DNA from: JBQTIU01 sp052387815
GTDB taxonomy: Bacteria; Pseudomonadota; Alphaproteobacteria; CACIAM-22H2
Reading direction: 5' to 3'
Length of the DNA: 17,316 nucleotides
NCBI GenBank assembly: GCA_052387815.1
Contig: JBQTIU010000073.1
Coordinates: forward strand, 1-17,316
Of this stretch, positions 1 through 6,257 are shown piece after piece (within the stretch, counting starts at the first letter, position 1; each line of letters opens with the position of its first letter). A model generated the notes under the pieces. The model searched no databases and was not told the DNA's origin. It worked only from the letters and a program-made list of their open reading frames with translations. A program made the position numbers and the translations under genes.

Positions 1-76
1 CGCGGCTGATCGCCGTGCCGGAGACAAATGCCTCCGGCATGTCGTCCAGGGTCTTGGCGGCGGAAAATCCGGGCAT
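1..76 (-). CDS. 5' end of an unidentified gene, possibly AbiEi-type antitoxin/regulator (partial)
   Basis: Only the first 25 codons are visible; the gene continues past the left edge. On the minus strand an ATG at 76-74 is preceded by GGGAGG seven bases upstream, a good Shine-Dalgarno, and the reading frame stays open to the edge. The peptide begins MPGFSAAKTL and reaches FVSGTAISR at residues 17-25. From memory, an N-terminus ending in a 'GTAISR' turn resembles winged-helix proteins of the AbiEi antitoxin type, where a first helix leads into a DNA-binding domain. That resemblance is weak and cannot be confirmed from 25 residues. The AT-rich leader just upstream supports a real promoter and start here. 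The existence of a gene is fairly likely; its function is a guess. Confidence 0.5.
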   Translation of the reverse strand, partial: MPGFSAAKTLDDMPEAFVSGTAISR

Positions 77-94
77 TAAGGCGCCTCCCAAGGC

Positions 95-150
95 TACATT
101 AGAGAAATTATCGAGAATAAGAAAGCGGAATTGAGAATTTTCAGCGTTTA
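95..150 (-). promoter_or_regulatory. AT-rich leader with three phased GAGAA motifs upstream of the left-edge gene
   Basis: This is the most AT-rich stretch of the window and lies directly upstream (minus strand) of the ATG at 76. It contains three direct repeats read on the plus strand: GAGAAATTA at 102, GAGAATAAG at 113 and GAGAATTTT at 133. The spacings of 11 and 20 bases place all three on about the same face of the helix. A minus-strand GATAAT could serve as a -10, but no convincing -35 stands 17 bases ahead of it. The stretch looks like a promoter with an operator. This is an inference from composition and spacing. Confidence 0.35.
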
Positions 151-230
151 ACCGGGCGCATCCTTGGCGCCGCAGGGGGGCGGGATTCAGGGTGGTAACC
201 CGGAAAAATCGCCCTGACGGTGGCGGGACG

Positions 231-360
231 CCATTCCCGTAGGGGCGGGTCGAAAGACCGGCGAGGCAACGCCTCGCCCCTACGGGAACATGGATCGTTG
301 TATCCCGCGTAGGCGCGGGGCAATGTCCCGCGGGTTTCGAACCGGCCCCGCGGGCGGGGA
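231..360. repeat. Intergenic palindromic repeat element, copy 1
   Basis: A cluster of stem-loops in the gap between the left-edge gene and the BKACE gene. The outer arms TTCCCGTAGGGGCG (234-247) and CGCCCCTACGGGAA (275-288) are perfectly complementary. Inside them sit GGTC-GAAA-GACC (248-259) and GCGAGGC-AAC-GCCTCGC (261-277). A spacer carrying GGATCGTTGTATCCC (292-306) follows, then CGCGGG/CCCGCG (314-319/327-332) and GGTT-TCG-AACC (333-343), ending in a GC-rich CCCGCGGGCGGGG. The CGCCCCTACGG module, the spacer and the terminal GC block recur in the element near 12508-12650. It resembles a REP/BIME-like or MITE-like non-coding repeat. No open reading frame in it looks real. It has no T-run, so it is not a standard terminator, although its stems could stop transcription or protect the 3' end of the BKACE message. 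Confidence 0.8.
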
Positions 361-379
361 TCGTCGCGTTACCGCCCGA

Positions 380-1318
380 TCAGAACGCCACCTGGTCGCC
401 GCCCTTGAGCGCCAGCATGGCCCGCGCCTCCTGGGGGCTGGCGACGTCGAGCGACAAGGCTTCGAGGATCGAGCGGATCTTGCCGACCTGCTCGGCGTTG
501 GTCTTGGCGAGCTGGCCCTTGCCGACATAGATGCTGTCCTCGAGCCCGACGCGCACATGGCCGCCCATGATCGCACCCATGGTGACGAAGTTCATCTGGT
601 GGCGGCCGGCGGCGAGGATCGACCACTGGTAGTCGGCGCCGAACAGCTTGTCGGCGATCTGGCGCATGTGCACGAGGTTGTCGGGGTCGGCGCCGATGCT
701 GCCCAGGATGCCGAAGATCGTCTGCACGAACAAGGGCGGCTTGACGAGGCCGCGGTCGAGGAAATGGGCGAGCGTATAAAGGTGGCCCACATCGTAAGCC
801 TCGAACTCGAAGCGCGTGCCGCAGCCCTCGCCCAGCTCCTTGAGGATGCGCTCGATATCCTTGAACGTGTTGCGAAAGATGAAATCGCGCGTGTTCTCGA
901 GGTAGGCGGGCTCCCAGGCGTACTTCCACTGCTTGTATTTGGGCGCCAGGTGGAAGAGGCCGAAATTCATCGAGCCCAGGTTGAGCGAGCACATCTCGGG
1001 CTTGGCGCGCAAGGGCGCGGCGAGGCGCTGTTCGAGGGTCATGCCGTGGCCGCCGCCGGTGGTGATGTTGACCACCGCATCGGTGGCCTGCTTGATGCGC
1101 GGCAGGAACTGCATGAATATTTCGGGGTCGGGGGTCGGGCGGCCGTCCTTGGGATCGCGGGCGTGCAGGTGCAGGATCGACGCCCCCGCCTCGGCCGCGC
1201 CGATGGCGCCCGCGGCCACTTCGGCGGGGGTGATCGGCAGATAGGGCGTCATGGTCGGGGTGTGGATCGACCCGGTGACGGCGCAGGTGATGATGACCTT
1301 GGCGGGCGCGGCGGGCAT
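380..1318 (-). CDS. Beta-keto acid cleavage enzyme (BKACE, DUF849; 3-keto-5-aminohexanoate cleavage family)
   Basis: A 312-residue TIM-barrel enzyme of the BKACE family. These enzymes condense a beta-keto acid with acetyl-CoA and split it to acetoacetate plus a new acyl-CoA; the founding member Kce acts in lysine fermentation. The family metal ligands are visible: HLHARD at residues 50-55 (His50, His52) and the glutamate of VRVGLED (Glu260). VNITTGGG (83-90) and GGHVRVGLED (252-261) are also typical. The protein is longer than Kce because of a segment after NLGSMNFGLF, common in proteobacterial members. I chose the ATG at 1318 because it begins MPAAPAKVIITCAVTG, as family members do, and has AAGGAG eight bases upstream; an ATG at 1387 would add an implausible arginine-rich tail. 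It stands alone, divergent from adk, so the context does not reveal its substrate, which varies widely in this family. The family call is firm; the substrate is unknown. Confidence 0.93.
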   Translation of the reverse strand: MPAAPAKVIITCAVTGSIHTPTMTPYLPITPAEVAAGAIGAAEAGASILHLHARDPKDGRPTPDPEIFMQFLPRIKQATDAVVNITTGGGHGMTLEQRLAAPLRAKPEMCSLNLGSMNFGLFHLAPKYKQWKYAWEPAYLENTRDFIFRNTFKDIERILKELGEGCGTRFEFEAYDVGHLYTLAHFLDRGLVKPPLFVQTIFGILGSIGADPDNLVHMRQIADKLFGADYQWSILAAGRHQMNFVTMGAIMGGHVRVGLEDSIYVGKGQLAKTNAEQVGKIRSILEALSLDVASPQEARAMLALKGGDQVAF

Positions 1319-1403
1319 GGCGGGTCTCCTTCGGCTCGAGTGGTTTTGTTCGGTGGCCCTTGCGCTGGCGAGGGGGGCGGGGCGCATCGACGGCTCCGCC
1401 CGC

Positions 1404-1433
1404 TTGCCGTCGGCGCGCCGCTTGCGCTATGAA
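1404..1433 (+). promoter_or_regulatory. Candidate promoter for adk and the downstream ribosomal-protein genes
   Basis: TTGCCG (1404-1409) and TATGAA (1428-1433) are separated by 18 bases and lie about 100 bases before the adk start, in the 214-base gap between the divergent BKACE and adk genes. The operon segment here has no secY upstream, so a promoter in this gap is required. This is the best match I can see by eye, with four of six and four of six matches to the consensus boxes. It is only a candidate. Confidence 0.35.
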
Positions 1434-1532
1434 CTCGGCCCTATTTCGGCGGCAAGGTCGCGGCGCAGACTCGCACATCTCCACGCTCATGGGAATCATT
1501 CGTAGCGGCAAGGCCAGCCGGAGAGGCCGCCG

Positions 1533-2195
1533 ATGAACATCGTTCTCCTCGGGCCGCCCGGAGCCGGCAAGGGCACGCAGGCCCAGCGCATCCAGGACCG
1601 CTACGGGCTCATCCAGCTGTCGACCGGCGACATGTTGCGCGCCGCGGCGGCGGCGGGCAGCGCGCTGGGCCGCCAAGCGGAACGGATCATGGAGGCGGGA
1701 CGGCTGGTCCCCGACGAGGTGATCATCGCCATGATCAGCGAGCGGATCAACGAGCCCGATTGCCGCAACGGCTTCATCCTCGACGGCTTCCCGCGAACCC
1801 TCCCTCAGGCCGATGCGCTCGACCGCATGCTGGAGCAAAAGGGGCTGAAGCTCGACCACGTGATCGAGATGCGGGTCGACGACGCCGCGCTCGTCGAGCG
1901 CATCGGCGGCCGCTTCGCTTGCGCGCGCTGCGGGGAGAACTACCACGACCGCAATCGGCCGACCCGCAAACCCGGGGTGTGCGACGTCTGCGGGTCGCGC
2001 GAGTTCCATCGGCGGGCCGATGACAACGCGGCGACGGTCGAGGCCCGGCTCAAGGCCTATCACGCGGAAACGGCGCCGATCCTGCCCCATTACCGGGCCC
2101 GGGGACGGCTGCAAACGGTCGACGGCATGGCCGCTATCGAGGCGGTGGCGGCGGCCATCGACCAGCTGCTCGCCGCCCCTGAGGGAGCCCACTAA
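1533..2195 (+). CDS. adk: Adenylate kinase, zinc-type LID
   Basis: Cytoplasmic enzyme that interconverts ATP + AMP and 2 ADP. The 220-residue protein begins MNIVLLG and has the P-loop GPPGAGKGT at residues 7-15, the AMP-binding STGDMLR (30-36) and DGFPRT (84-89). It is the long-LID form. The LID (about 127-164) carries a tetracysteine set, Cys130, Cys133, Cys150 and Cys153, expected to bind a structural metal such as zinc. The ATG at 1533 has GGAGAGG six bases upstream. In most proteobacteria that keep adk in the ribosomal cluster the order is secY-adk-rpsM. Here rpsM follows after 158 bases, but upstream lies a divergent BKACE gene instead of secY, so expression must start in the 1319-1532 gap. 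Confidence 0.97.
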   Translation: MNIVLLGPPGAGKGTQAQRIQDRYGLIQLSTGDMLRAAAAAGSALGRQAERIMEAGRLVPDEVIIAMISERINEPDCRNGFILDGFPRTLPQADALDRMLEQKGLKLDHVIEMRVDDAALVERIGGRFACARCGENYHDRNRPTRKPGVCDVCGSREFHRRADDNAATVEARLKAYHAETAPILPHYRARGRLQTVDGMAAIEAVAAAIDQLLAAPEGAH

Positions 2196-2224
2196 GGCCT
2201 TGGAAAGGCAATGCGACGAGCCGG

Positions 2225-2253
2225 TTGACTTGACGGCGACGACCCGATAAGGT
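2225..2253 (+). promoter_or_regulatory. Candidate internal promoter ahead of rpsM
   Basis: In the unusually wide 158-base gap between adk and rpsM, TTGACT (2225-2230) is followed after 17 bases by TAAGGT (2248-2253); GATAAG at 2246 with 15-base spacing is an alternative. The -35 box is close to consensus and the -10 is weak, as is common in alphaproteobacteria. It would allow rpsM-rpsK-rpoA-rplQ to be transcribed independently of adk. Confidence 0.4.
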
Positions 2254-2353
2254 GCGCTTCCTCGGTGGCGCTGGTGCCGCGAAAGCGCGAGCGCCGGCGC
2301 GGGCCTTTGCGCGTTGAGCATTCCCCGGTCCGATCGGTTGAGGGAGATCAAGA

Positions 2354-2734
2354 GTGGCGCGGATCGCTGGCGTCAATATTCCGACCAACAAGCGCGTGTC
2401 GATCGCGCTCCGCTACATTTACGGCATCGGTCCGACCAACGCCCGCGAGATCTGCACCAAAGTCGGCATTGCCGACGCCAAGCGGGTAAGCCAGCTCAGC
2501 GACGACGAGATCCTGCACATCCGCGAGGCGATCGACCGCGATTACGAGGTCGAGGGCGATCTGCGCCGGAGCGTGGCGATGAACATCAAGCGGCTCATGG
2601 ATCTGGGCTGCTACCGGGGCTTGCGTCACCGCAAGGGCCTGCCCGTGCGCGGCCAGCGCACCCACACCAACGCCCGCACCCGCAAGGGCAAGGCGCGTCC
2701 GATCGCCGGCAAGAAGCAGGCGGTCAAGAAATAG
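2354..2734 (+). CDS. rpsM: 30S ribosomal protein S13
   Basis: Small-subunit protein of the 30S head that contacts 16S rRNA and the intersubunit bridges to the large subunit. It has 126 residues, normal for the family. The sequence begins MARIAGVNIPTNKR and shows the helix-two-turn-helix region YIYGIGPTNAREIC (about 22-35). The basic C-terminus contains RGLRHRKGLPVRGQRT and ends in a lysine-rich tail that reaches the tRNA sites. The start is a GTG at 2354 with GGGAG seven bases upstream. rpsK begins 12 bases after the stop, so the two are co-transcribed. Confidence 0.97.
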   Translation: MARIAGVNIPTNKRVSIALRYIYGIGPTNAREICTKVGIADAKRVSQLSDDEILHIREAIDRDYEVEGDLRRSVAMNIKRLMDLGCYRGLRHRKGLPVRGQRTHTNARTRKGKARPIAGKKQAVKK

Positions 2735-2746
2735 GGTTCGAAGCGC

Positions 2747-3157
2747 ATGGCTAAACCGCAAGCCGCCGCCGAGGCCGCGCCGGCACGCCCGCGCCGTCGC
2801 GAGCGCAAGAACATCACCTCCGGTGTCGCCCACGTCAACGCGACGTTCAACAACACGATGATCACCATTACCGACGCCCAGGGCAATACGATCGCGTGGT
2901 CCTCGGCGGGCACCCAGGGGTTCAAGGGCTCGCGCAAATCGACCCCCTACGCCGCCCAGATGGCGGCCGAGGATGCCGGCAAGAAGGCCATGGAACACGG
3001 CGTTCGCACGCTCGAGATCGAGGTCAAGGGCCCCGGCTCGGGGCGCGAATCGGCGTTGCGCGCGCTGCAGTCCGTGGGCTTCCAGATCAACTCGATCCGC
3101 GACGTGACGCCCATCCCGCATAACGGCTGCCGACCGCCCAAGCGCCGGCGCGTGTAG
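2747..3157 (+). CDS. rpsK: 30S ribosomal protein S11
   Basis: Platform protein of the 30S subunit that binds 16S rRNA near the mRNA exit. It has 136 residues. A short alanine- and arginine-rich N-terminal extension leads into the conserved core: ITSGVAHVNATFNNTMITIT (about 23-42), then GFKGSRKSTPYAAQ and the KGPGSGRESALRAL segment. The C-terminus, PIPHNGCRPPKRRRV, is the family signature. Only a weak ribosome-binding site is visible in the 12-base gap after rpsM, so translation may be coupled to rpsM. A 101-base gap with GC-rich palindromes separates it from rpoA. Confidence 0.97.
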   Translation: MAKPQAAAEAAPARPRRRERKNITSGVAHVNATFNNTMITITDAQGNTIAWSSAGTQGFKGSRKSTPYAAQMAAEDAGKKAMEHGVRTLEIEVKGPGSGRESALRALQSVGFQINSIRDVTPIPHNGCRPPKRRRV

Positions 3158-3179
3158 CGCCCCCGCTCGGGCCCTGCCG

Positions 3180-3193
3180 GCCCGCCGGCGGGC
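3180..3193 (+). other. GC palindrome in the rpsK-rpoA spacer
   Basis: The spacer between rpsK and rpoA contains the perfect 14-base palindrome GCCCGCCGGCGGGC, followed by a GC-rich stretch and then six Ts (3240-3245) just before the rpoA ribosome-binding site. The T-run is about 46 bases from the palindrome, so this is not a canonical terminator. It could be an mRNA structure that tunes rpoA translation or processing. No function can be assigned from sequence alone. Confidence 0.35.
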
Positions 3194-3258
3194 GACCCGC
3201 GCCCCCAGGGGGCCTCGCCGGTCCGTCCAGCCCGCGCCATTTTTTGAGGGTTGACCCC

Positions 3259-4275
3259 GTGATTCAGAAGAACTGGAAGGAACTCATCAAGCCCACCAAG
3301 CTCGAGATCGCGCCCGGCGACGACCCCAAGCGCGATGCCACTATCGTCGCCGAGCCGCTCGAGCGCGGCTTCGGGCTCACGCTCGGCAACGCGCTGCGCC
3401 GCATCCTGATGTCCTCGCTCCAGGGTGCGGCGATCACCTCGATCAAGATCGACGGCGTGCTGCACGAATTCTCGTCGATCCCGGGCGTGCGCGAGGACGT
3501 GACCGACATCGTCCTCAACGTCAAGTCGGTGGCGCTGCGCATGCATGGCGACGGCCCCAAGCGCGTCTCCTTGAAGGCGACCGGGCCCGGCGAGGTAACG
3601 GCCGGCCAGATCGAGACCGGACACGACATCGAAGTCATGAACCCCGACCTCGTGATCTGCACGCTCGACCGCGGCGCCAAGGTGGCGATGGAAATGACGG
3701 TGGAAAGCGGCAAGGGATACATCCCGGGGACCACGGCCCGGGGCGCCGATGCGGCGATCGGGCTGATCCCGGTCGATGCGCTGTTCAGCCCGGTGAGGAA
3801 GGTGTCCTACAAGGTCGAGAATACCCGCGTCGGCCAGGTCACCGACTACGACAAATTGTCGATGCGCCTCGAAACCAACGGTGCCGTCACGCCCGAGGAC
3901 GCGGTGGCGCTGGCGGCGCGCATCCTCCGGGACCAGCTCCAGTTGTTCATCAATTTCGAGGAGCCGCAGCCCCACGCCGCCGAGGACGTGCAGCGCGATC
4001 TGCCCTTCAACCGCAATCTGCTGCTCAAGGTCGACGAGCTCGAATTGTCGGTTCGCTCCGCCAACTGCCTCAAGAACGACAACATCATCTATATCGGCGA
4101 TCTGGTGCAGAAGACCGAGCCGGAAATGCTGCGGACTCCCAATTTCGGCCGCAAATCGTTGAATGAAATCAAGGAAGTCCTCGCCCAGATGGGGCTCCAT
4201 CTCGGCATGCAGATCCCGAACTGGCCGCCCGAGAACATCGAAGAGCTGGCCAAGAAGCTCGAAGAACCGTACTGA
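3259..4275 (+). CDS. rpoA: DNA-directed RNA polymerase subunit alpha
   Basis: The alpha subunit nucleates core RNA polymerase assembly and contacts UP elements and activators. The N-terminal domain (about 1-230) carries LERGFGLTLGNALRRIL, used for dimerisation. A linker leads to the C-terminal domain (about 250-325) with the DNA-contacting VRSANCLKN (Arg266, equivalent to E. coli Arg265) and TPNFGRKSLNEIKE. I chose the GTG at 3259, giving MIQKNWKELIKP, because alphaproteobacterial RpoA normally begins this way and GAGGG lies eight bases upstream. A TTG at 3244 would add five residues and would consume that ribosome-binding site. The resulting 338 residues match the usual length. rplQ follows after 18 bases. 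Confidence 0.97.
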   Translation: MIQKNWKELIKPTKLEIAPGDDPKRDATIVAEPLERGFGLTLGNALRRILMSSLQGAAITSIKIDGVLHEFSSIPGVREDVTDIVLNVKSVALRMHGDGPKRVSLKATGPGEVTAGQIETGHDIEVMNPDLVICTLDRGAKVAMEMTVESGKGYIPGTTARGADAAIGLIPVDALFSPVRKVSYKVENTRVGQVTDYDKLSMRLETNGAVTPEDAVALAARILRDQLQLFINFEEPQPHAAEDVQRDLPFNRNLLLKVDELELSVRSANCLKNDNIIYIGDLVQKTEPEMLRTPNFGRKSLNEIKEVLAQMGLHLGMQIPNWPPENIEELAKKLEEPY

Positions 4276-4293
4276 AACGAGGAGCGGCGTGTC

Positions 4294-4722
4294 ATGCGTC
4301 ATGGCGTGGGCGGGCGTAAACTGGGCCGGACGACCAGTCATCGCAAGGCGACCTTCGCCAACCTGGCGGCGGCGCTGATTCGGCACGAGCAGATCCGGAC
4401 CACGCTCCCCAAAGCCAAGGAGCTGCGCCCGGTCGTCGACAAGCTGATCACGCTCGGCAAGCGCGGCGGGCTCGCCGCCCGCCGCCGGGCGCTGGCCGTG
4501 CTCAGCGACGCCGCGCTCACCCGCAAGCTGTTCGGCCCCTTGGCCGAGCGTTACAAGGAGCGCCAGGGCGGTTACACGCGGGTCTTGCGCGCCGGCATCC
4601 GCTACGGCGATGCGGCCGAGATGGCGTTCATCGAGCTGGTCGAGCGCGATGTCGCCGCCAAGGGTGGGGCGGACAAGGCGCGCGCCGCCGCCCGCCAGGT
4701 CGAGGCCAGGACCGCCGAGTAG
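4294..4722 (+). CDS. rplQ: 50S ribosomal protein L17
   Basis: Large-subunit protein near the peptide exit tunnel. It has 142 residues, begins MRHGVGGRKLGRTTSHRKA, and continues with the conserved LIRHEQIRTTLPKAKELRP and a GGYTRVLRAGIRYGDAAEMA segment near residues 90-110. The C-terminal tail (about 123-142) is alanine- and basic-rich and variable, as in other proteobacteria. GAGGAG lies nine bases before the ATG. It is the last gene of the operon, and an intrinsic terminator follows 24 bases after the stop codon. Confidence 0.97.
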   Translation: MRHGVGGRKLGRTTSHRKATFANLAAALIRHEQIRTTLPKAKELRPVVDKLITLGKRGGLAARRRALAVLSDAALTRKLFGPLAERYKERQGGYTRVLRAGIRYGDAAEMAFIELVERDVAAKGGADKARAAARQVEARTAE

Positions 4723-4746
4723 GCTCCCGGCATCGGCCACCTGCGC

Positions 4747-4773
4747 AGGCGGCGTCGGGCCGCCTCTTTTTTT
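4747..4773 (+). terminator. Intrinsic terminator of the adk-rplQ operon
   Basis: A perfect 7-bp stem, AGGCGGC (4747-4753) with GCCGCCT (4759-4765), closes a GTCGG loop and is followed by a C and seven Ts (4767-4773). This is a textbook rho-independent terminator just after rplQ. It separates this operon from the protease operon that begins at 4830. Confidence 0.9.
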
Positions 4774-4829
4774 GGCCGCGCCAGTGATAAACTAGGGGTC
4801 GGGAACGGCTCGGGGAAGGAAGCAGGTTC

Positions 4830-6257
4830 GTGGCAGGCCACCAGATCGCGACCAGGGTCCGGCGAGCGGCGAGCGCGCTCGCGCTCGCTCCTGCCCTGTT
4901 GGCCCCGGCCGGCGCCTGGGCCGAGACCAAGGTCGTGCCCGAGGGCCGGGCCCAAATCCAGTTCTCCTTCGCGCCCTTGGTCAAGCGCACCGCGCCGGCC
5001 GTGGTCAATATTTACACCCGGCGCACCGTGCGCGCGCTGCCCTCGCCGCTGCTGAGCGATCCGTTCTTTCGCCGCTTGTTCGGCGATCAGTTCCCGGGCG
5101 CCCGCGAACGCGTCCAGAACTCGTTGGGCTCGGGCGTGATCGTCGATCCGGCCGGCCTCATCGTCACCAACCACCATGTGATCCGCGGCGCCGACGAGAT
5201 CACGGTGGTCCTCGCCGACCGGCGGGAGTTCGAGGCCACCGTGCTGCGCACCGACGAGCGCACCGATCTCGCGGTCCTGCGCATTGACGCCAGCGCCGGC
5301 CGCCTGCCGGCGCTCGAGCTCAGCGACTCGGACGAGCTCGAGGTGGGCGACCTGGTGATGGCCATCGGCAACCCGTTCGGGGTCGGCCAGACCGTGACCA
5401 CCGGGATCGTGTCGGCGCTCGCTCGCACCATGGTCGGGGTCAGCGATTACCGCTTCTTCATCCAGACCGACGCCGCCATCAATCCCGGCAATTCGGGCGG
5501 CGCCCTGGTGTCGATGGACGGCAAGCTGGTCGGCATCAATACCGCGATCTTCTCGCGCGACGGCGGATCGAACGGCGTCAGTTTCGCCATTCCCTCGAAC
5601 ATGGTGCAAAGCGTGATCGCCGGCGTGGCCAGCGGCGGCAAGCTGGTGCGTCCGTGGTTGGGGGCGTCCGGCCAGACCGTGACCGCGGAGCTCGCCGCCT
5701 CGCTCGGCCTGCCGCGGCCGATCGGCGTCATCGTCAAGGACCTCCATCCCGGCAGCCCGGCCGAGCGCGCCGGCCTGCAACGGGGCGACGTCATCACCCG
5801 GGTCGACGGGCGCGAGGTCGACGACAGCGAGGCCCTGCGCTTCCGCATCGCCACCCACAAGGTGGGTTCGACGGTCAATCTCACGGTCTGGCGCAAGGGC
5901 CACGAGCGCGCGCTGTCGGCGGCCCTCATCGCCCCGCCCGAGACGCCGGCGCGCGATTCGACCGCGCTGCGCGGCAACCACCCGCTGGCCGGCGCCACGG
6001 TCGCCAACCTTTCCCCGCTGCTGGCCGAAGAACTCGGCCTCGAGTCGGCGGCGAACGGGGTGATCGTCACCGAGATCGCCCGCGGCAGCCCCGCCCACGC
6101 GATCCGGCTGGCGCCCGGCGACATCCTGGTGCGGCTCAACGACCGCGACCTCCGTGGCGTCGACGAGCTGCGCCGCATCGTGGCCCAGGCCGCTCAGCCG
6201 TGGCGGATCGTCTTGAAACGCGGCGAGCGGGTGGTCAACCTGACGGTGGGCGGATGA
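4830..6257 (+). CDS. Do-like periplasmic serine endoprotease (DegP/HtrA family)
   Basis: Periplasmic protease-chaperone that degrades or holds misfolded envelope proteins. The 475-residue precursor starts at a GTG (4830) with AAGGA nine bases upstream. A signal peptide covers residues 1-31: an arginine-containing n-region, an alanine/leucine core and a probable cut after AGAWA. The trypsin-like domain (about 95-265) holds the full catalytic triad: His116 in TNHHVI, Asp146 in RTDLAVL and Ser222 in NPGNSGGAL. Two PDZ domains follow, near residues 280-365 and 385-470, the first with PGSPAERAGLQRGDVI and the second with GSPAHAIRLAPGDIL. The length fits DegP/DegQ. Its stop overlaps the rarA start in ATGA. 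Which paralogue (DegP, DegQ or MucD-like) cannot be told here. Confidence 0.94.
   Translation: MAGHQIATRVRRAASALALAPALLAPAGAWAETKVVPEGRAQIQFSFAPLVKRTAPAVVNIYTRRTVRALPSPLLSDPFFRRLFGDQFPGARERVQNSLGSGVIVDPAGLIVTNHHVIRGADEITVVLADRREFEATVLRTDERTDLAVLRIDASAGRLPALELSDSDELEVGDLVMAIGNPFGVGQTVTTGIVSALARTMVGVSDYRFFIQTDAAINPGNSGGALVSMDGKLVGINTAIFSRDGGSNGVSFAIPSNMVQSVIAGVASGGKLVRPWLGASGQTVTAELAASLGLPRPIGVIVKDLHPGSPAERAGLQRGDVITRVDGREVDDSEALRFRIATHKVGSTVNLTVWRKGHERALSAALIAPPETPARDSTALRGNHPLAGATVANLSPLLAEELGLESAANGVIVTEIARGSPAHAIRLAPGDILVRLNDRDLRGVDELRRIVAQAAQPWRIVLKRGERVVNLTVGG

Noticed and set aside
231..288. Intrinsic terminator for the BKACE gene
   Set aside because: The stems are strong but no T-run follows on the minus strand, and parts of the element recur elsewhere in the window, so a repeat element explains it better.
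369..2351. Long minus-strand open frame antisense to adk and alongside BKACE (about 660 codons)
   Set aside because: It crosses two well-supported genes in the wrong frame or strand, has biased low-complexity composition and matches no family. Long spurious frames are expected at this GC content.
4774..4829. Promoter for the Do protease operon (GATAAACT near 4786)
   Set aside because: A -10-like GATAAA is present, but no reasonable -35 lies at proper spacing and no heat-shock type boxes are visible, so I do not call it.
2947..6098. Long minus-strand open frames antisense to rpsK-rpoA-rplQ and the Do protease (about 500-600 codons)
   Set aside because: They mirror highly conserved genes, have no plausible domains and are rich in Arg, Asp, Gly and His. 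They are by-products of GC-rich third codon positions.
5654..6253. Upstream extension of the rarA frame by about 200 codons
   Set aside because: It lies inside the protease gene in another frame and is arginine-rich. The family start MSRRPARD... at 6254 fits RarA and overlaps the previous stop in ATGA.
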